Below are positions 50,017 through 58,517 of a stretch of 64,000 bases of DNA, piece after piece; within the stretch, counting starts at the first letter, position 1; each line of letters begins with the position of its first letter. This DNA is from Planctomycetota bacterium (GTDB taxonomy: Bacteria > Planctomycetota > PLA2 > JAEUHO01). The stretch is from the NCBI GenBank assembly GCA_020631815.1, contig JACKGW010000007.1:62001-126000 (forward strand). The letters run 5' to 3'. The notes beneath the pieces were generated by a model, which was given only the letters and a program-made list of their open reading frames with translations, was not told the DNA's origin and ran no database searches. The position numbers and the translations under genes are program-made.

Positions 50017-52251
50017 GTGACGCAGGTTCCCCGCCTCGAGAGCACCTCGACCGCACGCCGGGCCCTCTCGGGCGTCCTGCTGGGCCTCGGGGTGACGCTG
50101 CTCCTCTCGCTGCTTCGGGGCAGCTCCGGCTTCGAGCGAGTCGAGGGCTCGTTCCTCGACGCACGTACCCGGATGTTCGTGGGGCAGCGCGCGCCGGACC
50201 CGCGCATCGTGCTGGCGGTCGTGGACGAGATCGAAGTCCGCGAGATGCAAGAGCGCACGGGGAGCGGCTGGCCCTGGACCGAGGACTACCTGCAGCTGCT
50301 CCCGCAGGCACTCGAGGGCTTCGGCGCGCGTGGTCTCCTGATCGACGTCGTCTACCTCGATCGCGGACAGGACGACGAGGAGGTGGCGACCGCGCGCCGC
50401 GAGGTGGCGGCCGCGCAGCGCGCGCAGGTGGCGGGCTACGCCGACGCCTTGCGTTCGTTCGGCCGCGCCGGGGCGGCCGTGCTCCTCGCGCGCACGCCGA
50501 CGTGGACGCACCCGCCGCGCGTGGCTGCCGCGACCGAGCGGTTCTTGCCGCTGGAGGGCGCCGCGTCGCCGGAGGGCCCCTTCGGGCCGCGGGGCATCGA
50601 CGCCTCGGTGCGAGCCTTCACCGAGGGTGTCCGCTACGTGGGCTTTGCGAACACGGTCTCCGATGTGGACGGCATCGTGCGGCGCGCCGCACCGGTCGCC
50701 CGGGCCGGCGACCGCGCGGTGGCCAGCCTGCCCCTGGTGGGGGCGGCGCTCGTGAGCGGGAAGCCCGTACGCGTGACGGCCGACAGCGTCGAGGTGGATG
50801 GCGCACGGCAGGGCTTGGACGAGAACGGCACGTTCCTGCTGGCCTTCCCCGCCGAGGCGCGGCGCATCTACCCGACCGTAAGCCCGGTCGAGGTCCTGTT
50901 CGCCTCGCAGCTGATCGGCGTGCCCGAGGCCGAGCTCTCGGCCGAGGACGCAGGGCTCGTGTCTCGCGTTCGCACGGCGGTCAAGGACCGCCTCGTCGTG
51001 TTCGGCCAGAACGTGCACGGGCACGAGGACGTGCTCGCCACGCCGATCGAAGACAACATGCTCGGTCCCGAGCTGCTCGCCACGACCGTGGACGTGCTGC
51101 TGCACGGCGACGGCCGGCTGCCCTGGTCGAGGCTCGCCAATGCGCTGTTCCTGGCCTTCTTGGCCACGGGCACGGCGCTCCTCGGCACCTTGCCCCGGGG
51201 ACGCCTGTGGAACCTGGCGGGCGTGGTGCTGGCCGCGGCCGTGTGCGTGGGGTTGGGCGTGTTGCTGTTTGCCGCGGGCCACGCGATCGACTTGTTCACG
51301 CCCCTCGTCGGCATCGCGCTGGCGGGCATCGCGGCGGGCACGCTGCGCCTGCTCACCGAGGGTGCGCGCAACCGCTGGCTCGAGGGGACCTTCAGCCGCT
51401 ACTTGGCGCCGGACGTGATCGAGGCCCTGAAGCGGGACCCGGACCGCATCCAGCTCGGTGGGCGGCGCCGCGAGATCACGATCTTCTTCAGCGACGTCGC
51501 CGGCTTCACGTCGATCTCCGAGCGCTTGGAGCCGGAGAAGGTCGTGCGGCTCCTCAACCGCTACCTGACCGGTCAGTCTGCGGAGGTCATGGCCCAGGGC
51601 GGCGTCATCGACAAGTTCGAAGGCGACGCGATCATGGCGTTCTTCGGCGACCCGCTCGACATGGAGGACCACGCGCTGCGCGCCTGCACGTCGGCCGTCG
51701 CGTGCGTGAAGGCACTCGATGCGCTACGGCCCACGCTGTCCGAGTTCGGCCTCGAGCGGTTCGACATCCGCATCGGCTTGAACACCGGATCGGCCGTGGT
51801 GGGGAACCTCGGGAGCGACCGGCGCTTCGACTACACGTGCATGGGCGACGCGGTGAACCTGGCGAGCCGCCTCGAAGGCGCCAACAAGCACTTCGGTAGC
51901 CGCATCCTGATCGGGCCCGCCACACGCGAGCAGGCGGGCGACGCCATCCTCGTGAAGCCGCTCGGCGACCTCGTCGTCGTGGGCAAGAAGAACGCGATCT
52001 CGGTCTACGAGCTGATCGCGCTCGCGGACGAAGCCACGGAGGCCGAGCACGCCCACGTCGCGGCCTTCGCCGACGCGGTGCAGGCGCTCGAGGTGGGCGC
52101 CTGGGCCGAGGCGCGAGATGCGCTGGGCCGGGCCCAGGACGCGCGCCCCGGCGATGGGCCGACGGCCTGGCTCAAGGGCGTAGCCACGATTTGCGAACTA
52201 GAGCCTGACATCCACGTGTGGGACCGGCGGGTCGTCTTGCACTCCAAGTAG
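50017..52251 (+). CDS. CHASE2-domain adenylate/guanylate cyclase
   Basis: 744 residues from GTG 50017, with GGGAGG eight bases upstream. One membrane segment (about residues 17-34) precedes an extracytoplasmic CHASE2 sensor domain (about 35-360), then three membrane segments (about 370-445). The class III cyclase domain covers about 470-655: metal Asp in 'FFSDVAGFTSISE' (about 490), 'DKFEGDAIMAFFGDP' with the second Asp (about 531), and 'DYTCMGDAVNLASRLEGANK' with the transition-state Asn/Arg. The substrate-specifying residues (Lys and Asp in this family) point to ATP: 'DKFEGD' has the Lys. A short helical tail follows. It makes cAMP on an outside signal. A phosphodiesterase-like gene lies 1.8 kb downstream. 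Confidence 0.92.
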   Translation: MTQVPRLESTSTARRALSGVLLGLGVTLLLSLLRGSSGFERVEGSFLDARTRMFVGQRAPDPRIVLAVVDEIEVREMQERTGSGWPWTEDYLQLLPQALEGFGARGLLIDVVYLDRGQDDEEVATARREVAAAQRAQVAGYADALRSFGRAGAAVLLARTPTWTHPPRVAAATERFLPLEGAASPEGPFGPRGIDASVRAFTEGVRYVGFANTVSDVDGIVRRAAPVARAGDRAVASLPLVGAALVSGKPVRVTADSVEVDGARQGLDENGTFLLAFPAEARRIYPTVSPVEVLFASQLIGVPEAELSAEDAGLVSRVRTAVKDRLVVFGQNVHGHEDVLATPIEDNMLGPELLATTVDVLLHGDGRLPWSRLANALFLAFLATGTALLGTLPRGRLWNLAGVVLAAAVCVGLGVLLFAAGHAIDLFTPLVGIALAGIAAGTLRLLTEGARNRWLEGTFSRYLAPDVIEALKRDPDRIQLGGRRREITIFFSDVAGFTSISERLEPEKVVRLLNRYLTGQSAEVMAQGGVIDKFEGDAIMAFFGDPLDMEDHALRACTSAVACVKALDALRPTLSEFGLERFDIRIGLNTGSAVVGNLGSDRRFDYTCMGDAVNLASRLEGANKHFGSRILIGPATREQAGDAILVKPLGDLVVVGKKNAISVYELIALADEATEAEHAHVAAFADAVQALEVGAWAEARDALGRAQDARPGDGPTAWLKGVATICELEPDIHVWDRRVVLHSK

Positions 52252-52325
52252 GGGGGCGCCTCCGGACGCCGGATTGCCCGCGTTCAGGAAGGCGACCCTC
52301 GGTACCCTGCCTCCGGAGAGTCGCC

Positions 52326-52901
52326 ATGTCCCGCTCGTCCCGCTGGATCCTCGCCGCCGCCCTTGTTGCGGCCCCGTGTCTCGCCGCGTCCGTGTCCCGT
52401 ACGGCCGTCGCGGACCCCGCCACCGCCGTGACTGCGGGGGCGGTGCGGGCCGTGTTCGCCAAGGACGGCACGCCGCTCAGGAGCACGGCGATGCCCCTCG
52501 CGCGCCCGGTCCAGGTGCTGCCGTACGGCGCGCGTGTCACCGTCCTCGAGGTGCGCCGTGACTGGGCGCGCGTGCGCACGATGAGCGGGCAGCAGGCCGA
52601 GGGCTGGGTCCTGAAGTCCCAGACGGTGGCACCCTACGCGCTGAGTGGTGATGGCCGCCTCGGCCGCTCGGGTGCAGACAACTCCGTGGCTCGCCCCGTT
52701 GGTGGGCTTGCGACGGAGGAGCAGGCCGCCGTCAGTCGCGGCCTGGGCCCGGAACAGGAGACGCTGCACAAGCAGCAGCGCCAAGACCTGGCGAGCGCCT
52801 ACGCGGCCTTGGACGCCTTGCAGAACGACACGCCGACCCCGACGCAGATCGAGTCGTTCGTGCAGGAAGGTGGCCTGAGTCGACCCGCGCCGGCGCGCTG
52901 A
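52326..52901 (+). CDS. Secreted SH3-domain protein
   Basis: 191 residues. ATG 52326, preceded by GGAGAG, gives a clean signal peptide ('ILAAALVAAPCLAASVSRTA'). Residues of about 45-105 form a bacterial SH3 domain ('GTPLRSTAMPLARPVQVLPY', 'VTVLEVRRDWARVRT', 'AEGWVLKSQTV'). A helical tail of ~80 residues rich in Gln and Ala follows. Such domains bind cell-wall peptides. The next gene, a lipoprotein protease, starts about 36 bases on and is probably co-transcribed. Confidence 0.82.
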   Translation: MSRSSRWILAAALVAAPCLAASVSRTAVADPATAVTAGAVRAVFAKDGTPLRSTAMPLARPVQVLPYGARVTVLEVRRDWARVRTMSGQQAEGWVLKSQTVAPYALSGDGRLGRSGADNSVARPVGGLATEEQAAVSRGLGPEQETLHKQQRQDLASAYAALDALQNDTPTPTQIESFVQEGGLSRPAPAR

Positions 52902-52936
52902 GCGCGCGGCGAGGCGAGATGCGAGGGAGGGTGCCC

Positions 52937-54007
52937 ATGGCCAGGGAGGACATGCGCATGAGGGTGCGACGGGGGCTTCAGGGTGTCGGCGCCGTGGCGC
53001 TGGCCAGCCTGGTTGCCGGTTGCACGATCGGCGACGTGGCCGGCAACGTGGCCGGCAACGCCGTCGGCGGGCGCGCGGGCGAGCTGGCCCGCGCCGCCGT
53101 CTCCAGCGCGGCCGACAGCGTGCAGCAGATGCAGGTGCGCTTCTCGCCCGAGCAGGAGTACGTGATCGGGCGCGCGGCAGCGGCCGAGCTGATCGCGCGC
53201 TTCGGCCTCGACCCCAACCCGGGGCATCAGGCCTACGTCAAGACGATCGGCGCCACGCTGGTGGCGCTCTCCACCCGCATCACGCCGACCTACGGCGGCT
53301 ACCACTTCGGCGTGCTCGACGACGACGCGCCCAACGGCTGGAGCGCCCCGGGCGGGTTCGTGTTCGTGACGCGCGGCGCGCTGCTGCGCGCCGAGAACGA
53401 GGACGAGATCGCGGGCATCTTGGCCCACGAGATCGGCCACATCAGCCTCAAGCACGCCGAGAAGCTCATCATCCGCGGTCGTGAAGCGGGTGCGTTGGCC
53501 GGCAGCCTCGGGCGCGTCCTGGGCGCCGCAGGAGGCAACCAGGGCGTGTTGCGCAGCCAGGCAGAGATGCTGGGTGATGTCTCAGGTGCGATGGTCGCGT
53601 CGCTCACGCGCCAGGGCTACGGCTACGAGGCCGAGTACGAGGCCGACCGCGAGGGGACGCTGATCCTCTACGACGCCGGCTACGACGCGCGCGCTCTGCG
53701 CAAGTACCTGTCCGGTACGGAGCGTCGCGCCCCGGGGTCGTGGGACACGCATCCGCCGGCCGAGCGACGCACGGCGGCTCTCGACCCGGTCATCGCCACC
53801 TACGGCGGCGACTTCGACCAGAGCGACGCGTCGGACCGCGCGGTGCGCGCCGAGCGCTACGCCCGCGTCATGGCGGGTGGGCCGGTGGTGTTGGCCGAAC
53901 CGTCACCGACGCCGCTCGAGGACGCGCCGGCCGTGCCCGAAGGCGGCGATCCGTCGGCGCTTCCCGAAGCGGAGCCGACGGCGCTGGACGACGATCCGCC
54001 GCGCTGA
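52937..54007 (+). CDS. M48-family metalloprotease lipoprotein (BepA/LoiP-like)
   Basis: About 356 residues from ATG 52937 (AGGGAGGG upstream); ATG 52958 would give the shortest signal peptide and also has AGGGAGGA at a good spacing. The lipobox is 'LVAGC'. The zinc motif 'AHEIGHISLKHAE' (first His about residue 164) and the third ligand in 'EAEYEADREG' are intact, with 'APNGWSAPGGFVFVTRGALL' before them, as in periplasmic M48 quality-control proteases. The C-terminus is a disordered Pro/Glu tail. It likely acts in the envelope on misfolded outer-membrane proteins, fitting the LptD-like gene further on. Confidence 0.9.
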   Translation: MAREDMRMRVRRGLQGVGAVALASLVAGCTIGDVAGNVAGNAVGGRAGELARAAVSSAADSVQQMQVRFSPEQEYVIGRAAAAELIARFGLDPNPGHQAYVKTIGATLVALSTRITPTYGGYHFGVLDDDAPNGWSAPGGFVFVTRGALLRAENEDEIAGILAHEIGHISLKHAEKLIIRGREAGALAGSLGRVLGAAGGNQGVLRSQAEMLGDVSGAMVASLTRQGYGYEAEYEADREGTLILYDAGYDARALRKYLSGTERRAPGSWDTHPPAERRTAALDPVIATYGGDFDQSDASDRAVRAERYARVMAGGPVVLAEPSPTPLEDAPAVPEGGDPSALPEAEPTALDDDPPR

Positions 54008-54019
54008 CGTGCTGGGGCG

Positions 54020-54787
54020 CTAGCCGATCTCGAGCACGTCGCCCTGGTGGAGCGGCCGGATGCGCGAGTCGCCCAGCGCGTTGATCTCGCGCAGGAGCGC
54101 GCCCTCGTAGCCGGGCTTCATGTGCGTGATGTGCACGGGCACGTCGGCCTTCAGCTTCTTGAGCTCTTCGCCGAGCAGCCTGGGCGTCAAGTGCTTGCTG
54201 CGGAACGCGAGGTCGGCGTAGGCGTCCGGAAAGCTGCACTCCACGACCGCCGCCTTGAGGTTGGGCGTGCGGTTGGCCACCTCCCAGAAGCGCTCGGTCA
54301 CATGGGTGTCGGTGCCGAGCAGCAGGGCGCCCTCGTCCGTCTCGATCAGGTGGGCCTGACAGGGGACGGTGTGGTCCACGGGGATCGTCGTGACCCGGTA
54401 GCGCTTGAGCACGGTGGCCTGCTCGCCGGCTTCCAGGGGCTGGAAGGCCATGAGCGGCCCTGTCATGGTCATGGCCCGGGTGAAATCCGGCCAAACGCGG
54501 TCGTTCATCTGGTGGGTGGCCAGCGTCTCCAGCGTGTAGCCGCTGGCGCGGATCGCGCACGTGAGCGTCCCGTCCTGGAAGCGGTTGGCCAGGAAGAGGG
54601 GGAGGCTCCAGATGTGGTCCATGTGCCCGTGCGACAGCAGGACCATGCGCAGCCGCTGCTGGGCATCGAGCTCGAGCGTGGTGGTGAGCGCGCCGGCGTC
54701 CACAGCGAGGACGTCGTCGATCAGGTAGCTGGTCAGCTCGCGCCGGGGGGCACTGCCACCGGAGCAACCGAGCACATGGACGCGCAT
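54020..54787 (-). CDS. Metallo-beta-lactamase-fold hydrolase, class II cAMP phosphodiesterase-like
   Basis: 255 residues from ATG 54787, converging on the M48 gene with a 12-base gap. The N-terminus 'MRVHVLGCSGG' and 'TSYLIDDVLAVDAGAL' are typical. The metal motif is 'LLSHGHMDHIWSLPLFLAN' (H-x-H-x-D-H), with later ligands in 'IPVDHTVPC', 'LLLGTDTH' and 'VHITHMKPGYEG'. This layout is that of class II 3',5'-cyclic-nucleotide phosphodiesterases and close MBL hydrolases such as RNase Z-like proteins. The nearby adenylate cyclase favours the first. There is no signal peptide. Family call firm, substrate inferred. Confidence 0.75.
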   Translation of the reverse strand: MRVHVLGCSGGSAPRRELTSYLIDDVLAVDAGALTTTLELDAQQRLRMVLLSHGHMDHIWSLPLFLANRFQDGTLTCAIRASGYTLETLATHQMNDRVWPDFTRAMTMTGPLMAFQPLEAGEQATVLKRYRVTTIPVDHTVPCQAHLIETDEGALLLGTDTHVTERFWEVANRTPNLKAAVVECSFPDAYADLAFRSKHLTPRLLGEELKKLKADVPVHITHMKPGYEGALLREINALGDSRIRPLHQGDVLEIG

Positions 54788-54959
54788 GGCGCCCGAGGCT
54801 ACCCCGAGCGGGGCCGAAGCCCGAAGGCCTCATCTCGGCGCCCGGCAGAGCGGCGAACATCCACGCCCGCCAAGGTCGGGCCCGCCTTGACCGTCCTCGG
54901 AACGCATCGGTACGATCCGACCCCCTGGCCCCCCGTCTGGACGCTCCCGGAGTCTGCCC

Positions 54960-57035
54960 GTGAAGGACAACGCCATCGTCAGCTTCTTCAAGCTCTGCGG
55001 GACGCTGCTCCTGGCCTTCCTGGTGTGGCTCACCTACTACCAGAGTGGCAACCGGGAAGAGATCGCCCTTGCCACCAAGGGCAAGGTGGACCAGATCCAG
55101 GCCGACATGCAGACGCTGCGCACGGCCAACCTCGAGCTGCGCTCCACGAACGACCGGTTGGCGGGCCAGGTCGAGGCCCTCAAGGACGTGCTGGCCAGCG
55201 GCGCGGTCATGGTGGGCAACGGGTCCGGCACCTCCTCGGGCGGCACGACGACGCCGCGGCGCCCGCGCGGCGAGCGCGTCCCCGCCTACTTGTCGCCCAA
55301 GGCGGCCGAGCTTTGGGGTCGCTACGACAACTTCCTCAAGCCCGATCCCGACCCGATTCCGACGGCGCCCGTCACGACGCCGGGTGCGGACCCGACGGGC
55401 GAGCTCAAGCTGTTCTGGGGGGCCCAGCCCAGCAAGCTGAACCCGCTCACGGCCAGCGACGCCATGGTCACCAACCGCATCGAGAGCTACGTGCTGAGCG
55501 CGCCGGCCGCCTCGCATGCGCATGACGCCAGCAGCTACGAGCCGGACCTCGCCATTCGCGTGGAGGTCAACCAGCCCGACTACACCGAGTACGTGCTGTT
55601 CTTGCGCGACGACGCGTACTGGCAGACGCCCGTGCTGGACCTCGACAAGTACGCGTGGCTGCGCGGCAAGCACAAGGTGACGGCCCACGACATCAAGTTT
55701 TCGATCGACATGATCCGCAACAAGGACGTCGATTGCGACCCGCTCCGCAACTACTACTCCGAGTGCAGCGGTTGCGAAGTCATCGATGACTACTGCTGCA
55801 TCATCCGCTGGAACAAGCCGCAGTACAACAGCATCTCCTTCACGCTGCAGCTCAAGGTGATCCCCGAGTTCATCCTGGCCTACAACGAGATCGGCGAGCG
55901 CTACGACGACGCGCAGATCGGCGTGGCCTTCAACGACCACTGGCTGTACCGCGACTTCAAGTACGTCGGCTCGGGCCCGTACCGCGTCACCGAGCTCAAC
56001 CCCGACAGCCACATCACGCTGGAGCGCAACGACGAGTTCTACGGCGAGCGCCCCGCCATCCAGTCGATGCGCATGGTGTTCAACAACGACAGCCAGGCCG
56101 GCATGCGCCTGCTCGAGACCCACGACGTGGACGCGGAGGCCTTCCAGTCCAAGGTCTGGCACCAGCGGGCCGAGGAAGAGAAGGACAAGGAGTCCATCTT
56201 CACCGACGGCAGCCTCGGCCATGTCTGGGTCCAGAGCACGGGCTTCAGCTTCATCGGCTGGAAGAACAGCCATCCCATCTTCAGCGACAAGCGGGTGCGC
56301 AAGGCCATGACGCTGGCCTGCGACCGGCCGCGCTTCCTGCGCAACCTCATGATCGGCCAGGGGGAGATCGCCACCGGCACGCAGCCGGTGGACTCGCCGT
56401 TCACTCCGCCCGACATCAAGCCGCTGCCTTTCGACCTGGATGCGGCCAAGGCCGAGCTGGCCGCGGCCGGCTGGGCCGATACCGACGAAGACGGCATCCT
56501 CGACAAGGAGCTCGACGGCGTCCGCACGCCGTTCAAGTTCGTCGCGACCGTGCCGTCGGGCGTCGATACCTGGCTGACCCTGTTCACCATCTTCAAGGAG
56601 GACCTCAGCAAGATCGGCGTGCAGATGACGCTCGAGTTCCTCGACTGGAAGATCTTCGTCAACAAGCTGGACACGCGCGAGTTCGAGTGCGTGTCGCTCG
56701 CGTGGCAGAGCAGCGGCTGGGAGAGCGACAGCTACCAGATCTGGCACTCGAGCCAAGCCGACGTGTCGCCCTCGAGCAACTTCATCGAGTACCGCAACCC
56801 GGAAGTGGACAAGCTGATCGAGGATCTTCGCGAGACATTCGACCTGGACGAGCGGCTTGCCATGCAGCACCGCATCCAGCACATCTTCCACGACGAGCAG
56901 CCCTACACCTTCCTGCTGTCGGCCAAGTCGCCCTACGTCTGGTGGAAGGACACCGTCGACGGCGTGGAGGCGGCCGCGAAGTTCCTGCAGCGTCCCCGTG
57001 TGCGCTACACCCCGATGTGGATCGTTGCCCGCTAG
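54960..57035 (+). CDS. Oligopeptide/dipeptide ABC transporter substrate-binding protein (SBP_bac_5), membrane-anchored
   Basis: 691 residues from GTG 54960. Residues of about 8-28 form a membrane segment with no lipobox. Residues of about 33-75 are a predicted coiled coil ('QIQADMQTLRTANLELRSTN'). A Pro/Thr/Gly linker follows, then the SBP_bac_5 fold over ~140-690 ('KYVGSGPYRVTELNPDSHIT', 'HPIFSDKRVRKAMTLACDR', 'AAKAELAAAGWADTD'). Binding proteins of this family deliver peptides to the permease. The anchor plus coiled coil is not typical. It is 21 bases upstream of the first permease gene. Operon: binding protein, two permeases, murJ. Confidence 0.88.
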   Translation: MKDNAIVSFFKLCGTLLLAFLVWLTYYQSGNREEIALATKGKVDQIQADMQTLRTANLELRSTNDRLAGQVEALKDVLASGAVMVGNGSGTSSGGTTTPRRPRGERVPAYLSPKAAELWGRYDNFLKPDPDPIPTAPVTTPGADPTGELKLFWGAQPSKLNPLTASDAMVTNRIESYVLSAPAASHAHDASSYEPDLAIRVEVNQPDYTEYVLFLRDDAYWQTPVLDLDKYAWLRGKHKVTAHDIKFSIDMIRNKDVDCDPLRNYYSECSGCEVIDDYCCIIRWNKPQYNSISFTLQLKVIPEFILAYNEIGERYDDAQIGVAFNDHWLYRDFKYVGSGPYRVTELNPDSHITLERNDEFYGERPAIQSMRMVFNNDSQAGMRLLETHDVDAEAFQSKVWHQRAEEEKDKESIFTDGSLGHVWVQSTGFSFIGWKNSHPIFSDKRVRKAMTLACDRPRFLRNLMIGQGEIATGTQPVDSPFTPPDIKPLPFDLDAAKAELAAAGWADTDEDGILDKELDGVRTPFKFVATVPSGVDTWLTLFTIFKEDLSKIGVQMTLEFLDWKIFVNKLDTREFECVSLAWQSSGWESDSYQIWHSSQADVSPSSNFIEYRNPEVDKLIEDLRETFDLDERLAMQHRIQHIFHDEQPYTFLLSAKSPYVWWKDTVDGVEAAAKFLQRPRVRYTPMWIVAR

Positions 57036-57056
57036 GGCGGCGGCGCGAACAACAGC

Positions 57057-58517
57057 GTGTTCGACTACCTCCTCAAGCGCCTGCTGATCCTGGTCCCGAC
57101 GTTCATCGGGATCTCGATCTTGGTCTGGCTCGTGATGACCCTGGCGCCGGGCGACCCCGGCGCCAAGTCGGCGGGCGGAGGCCTGGACAGTGGGCCCCCG
57201 GAGGACCTCACCAACCTGGAGCAGGGGCGCAGCAAGCGCGCATTCCGCGAGAAGTTCGGCCTCAACCGTCCGCGCTTCTGGAACGACTGGGACGAGCTCC
57301 CGAAGGAGGAGGTCAAGTCGGCCCTCGCGGCCGTCCTGGGTGGCGTGCCGGAAGCAGGAGCCGAGCGGTACAAGGAGGCCAGTCGGGACCTCGACGACTG
57401 GGGCACGTACTCATTGCGCCCGCTGGTCGCGCTGCTTCCCGAGCTGCGTGACGAACCGCGCCTGCAGAGCATGGCGCTTCGCTACCTGCGCCAGAATGCC
57501 TACCGGGTCCGCGCCCTGTATCCGCCGGGCTACGTACCCACGGCCGAGGAGCGCGCGCGCGACCAGGAGGTCGACCGGCAGAACCTCCTGATCCGCTCGG
57601 ACGACATGACGTGGGCGATCGAGGCCTCGCCGGAGGAGCGGGATCCCGTCGTGGCCAAGTGGCAGGCCTGGTGGAAGGAGCGCGAGGCCGACCACACCTA
57701 CAGTGGCTTCGGCCAGGTCTGGAACCGCCTGACGGACACCCAGTTCGCCAAGTACTGGTCGAACCTGGCTCGCGGGGACATGGGTCGGAGCATCCGCACC
57801 AACGAGCGGGTCAGCGACATGATCCTGTCGCGCCTCAAGTACAGCCTCTCGTTGGCGGTGCCCAGCTTCCTCATCGCCTGGATCCTGGCCATCCTCTTGG
57901 GTGTCTTCAGCGCCACGCATCACCGCTCGGTGGCCGACCAGGGTCTGGGCGTCGTCCTGTTCGCGCTCTACAGCATCCCGAGCTTCGTGATGGGGACCGT
58001 GCTCCAGCGCTGGTTGGCCATGCAGCTGGACATCTTCCCCCAGAGCGGCTTCCAGTCCGATTCCGTCATCGGCATGACCACACCCGAGCGCTTGAAGGAC
58101 ATCCTCTGGCACATCACCTTGCCCATGATCTGCTACACGTACACGGGCCTCGCGTCGCTCTCGCGCTTCGCACGTGCCGGCATGCTCGATGTACTGCAGA
58201 TGGACTACATCCGCACGGCGCGCGCCAAGGGCCTCAAGAACCGCACCGTGGTCTGGCGCCATGCGTTCCGCAACGGTGCGATGTCACTCGTGACGCTGCT
58301 GGGGACGGCCCTGCCGATCCTGCTCGCCGGTAGCGTGATCATCGAGTACATCTTCAACATCGACGGATTCGGCAATCTGATGATCACGTCCATCCGTCAG
58401 AACGACTACAACGTCGTCATGGGCATCCAGCTGATCGTGGCAATGCTCACGCTGATCGGTCTCCTGCTGACCGACCTGATCTATGCCGCCATGGACCCGA
58501 GGATCAGCTTCAAGTGA
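57057..58517 (+). CDS. ABC transporter permease, OppB/DppB-type, with a large insert
   Basis: 486 residues from GTG 57057; OppB is usually about 310-340. Membrane segment 1 ('RLLILVPTFIGISILVWLVM') and 'LAPGDPGAKS' are typical. An extra ~190 charged residues (about 40-230) then separate it from 'LARGDMGRSIRTNERVSDMI'. Five more membrane segments follow. The EAA loop for ATPase contact is 'DYIRTARAKGLKNRTVVWRH'. The C-terminus is 'DLIYAAMDPRISFK', the standard family ending. The stop overlaps the OppC-like start (GTGA). No ATPase gene appears before the end of the operon. Confidence 0.9.
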   Translation: MFDYLLKRLLILVPTFIGISILVWLVMTLAPGDPGAKSAGGGLDSGPPEDLTNLEQGRSKRAFREKFGLNRPRFWNDWDELPKEEVKSALAAVLGGVPEAGAERYKEASRDLDDWGTYSLRPLVALLPELRDEPRLQSMALRYLRQNAYRVRALYPPGYVPTAEERARDQEVDRQNLLIRSDDMTWAIEASPEERDPVVAKWQAWWKEREADHTYSGFGQVWNRLTDTQFAKYWSNLARGDMGRSIRTNERVSDMILSRLKYSLSLAVPSFLIAWILAILLGVFSATHHRSVADQGLGVVLFALYSIPSFVMGTVLQRWLAMQLDIFPQSGFQSDSVIGMTTPERLKDILWHITLPMICYTYTGLASLSRFARAGMLDVLQMDYIRTARAKGLKNRTVVWRHAFRNGAMSLVTLLGTALPILLAGSVIIEYIFNIDGFGNLMITSIRQNDYNVVMGIQLIVAMLTLIGLLLTDLIYAAMDPRISFK

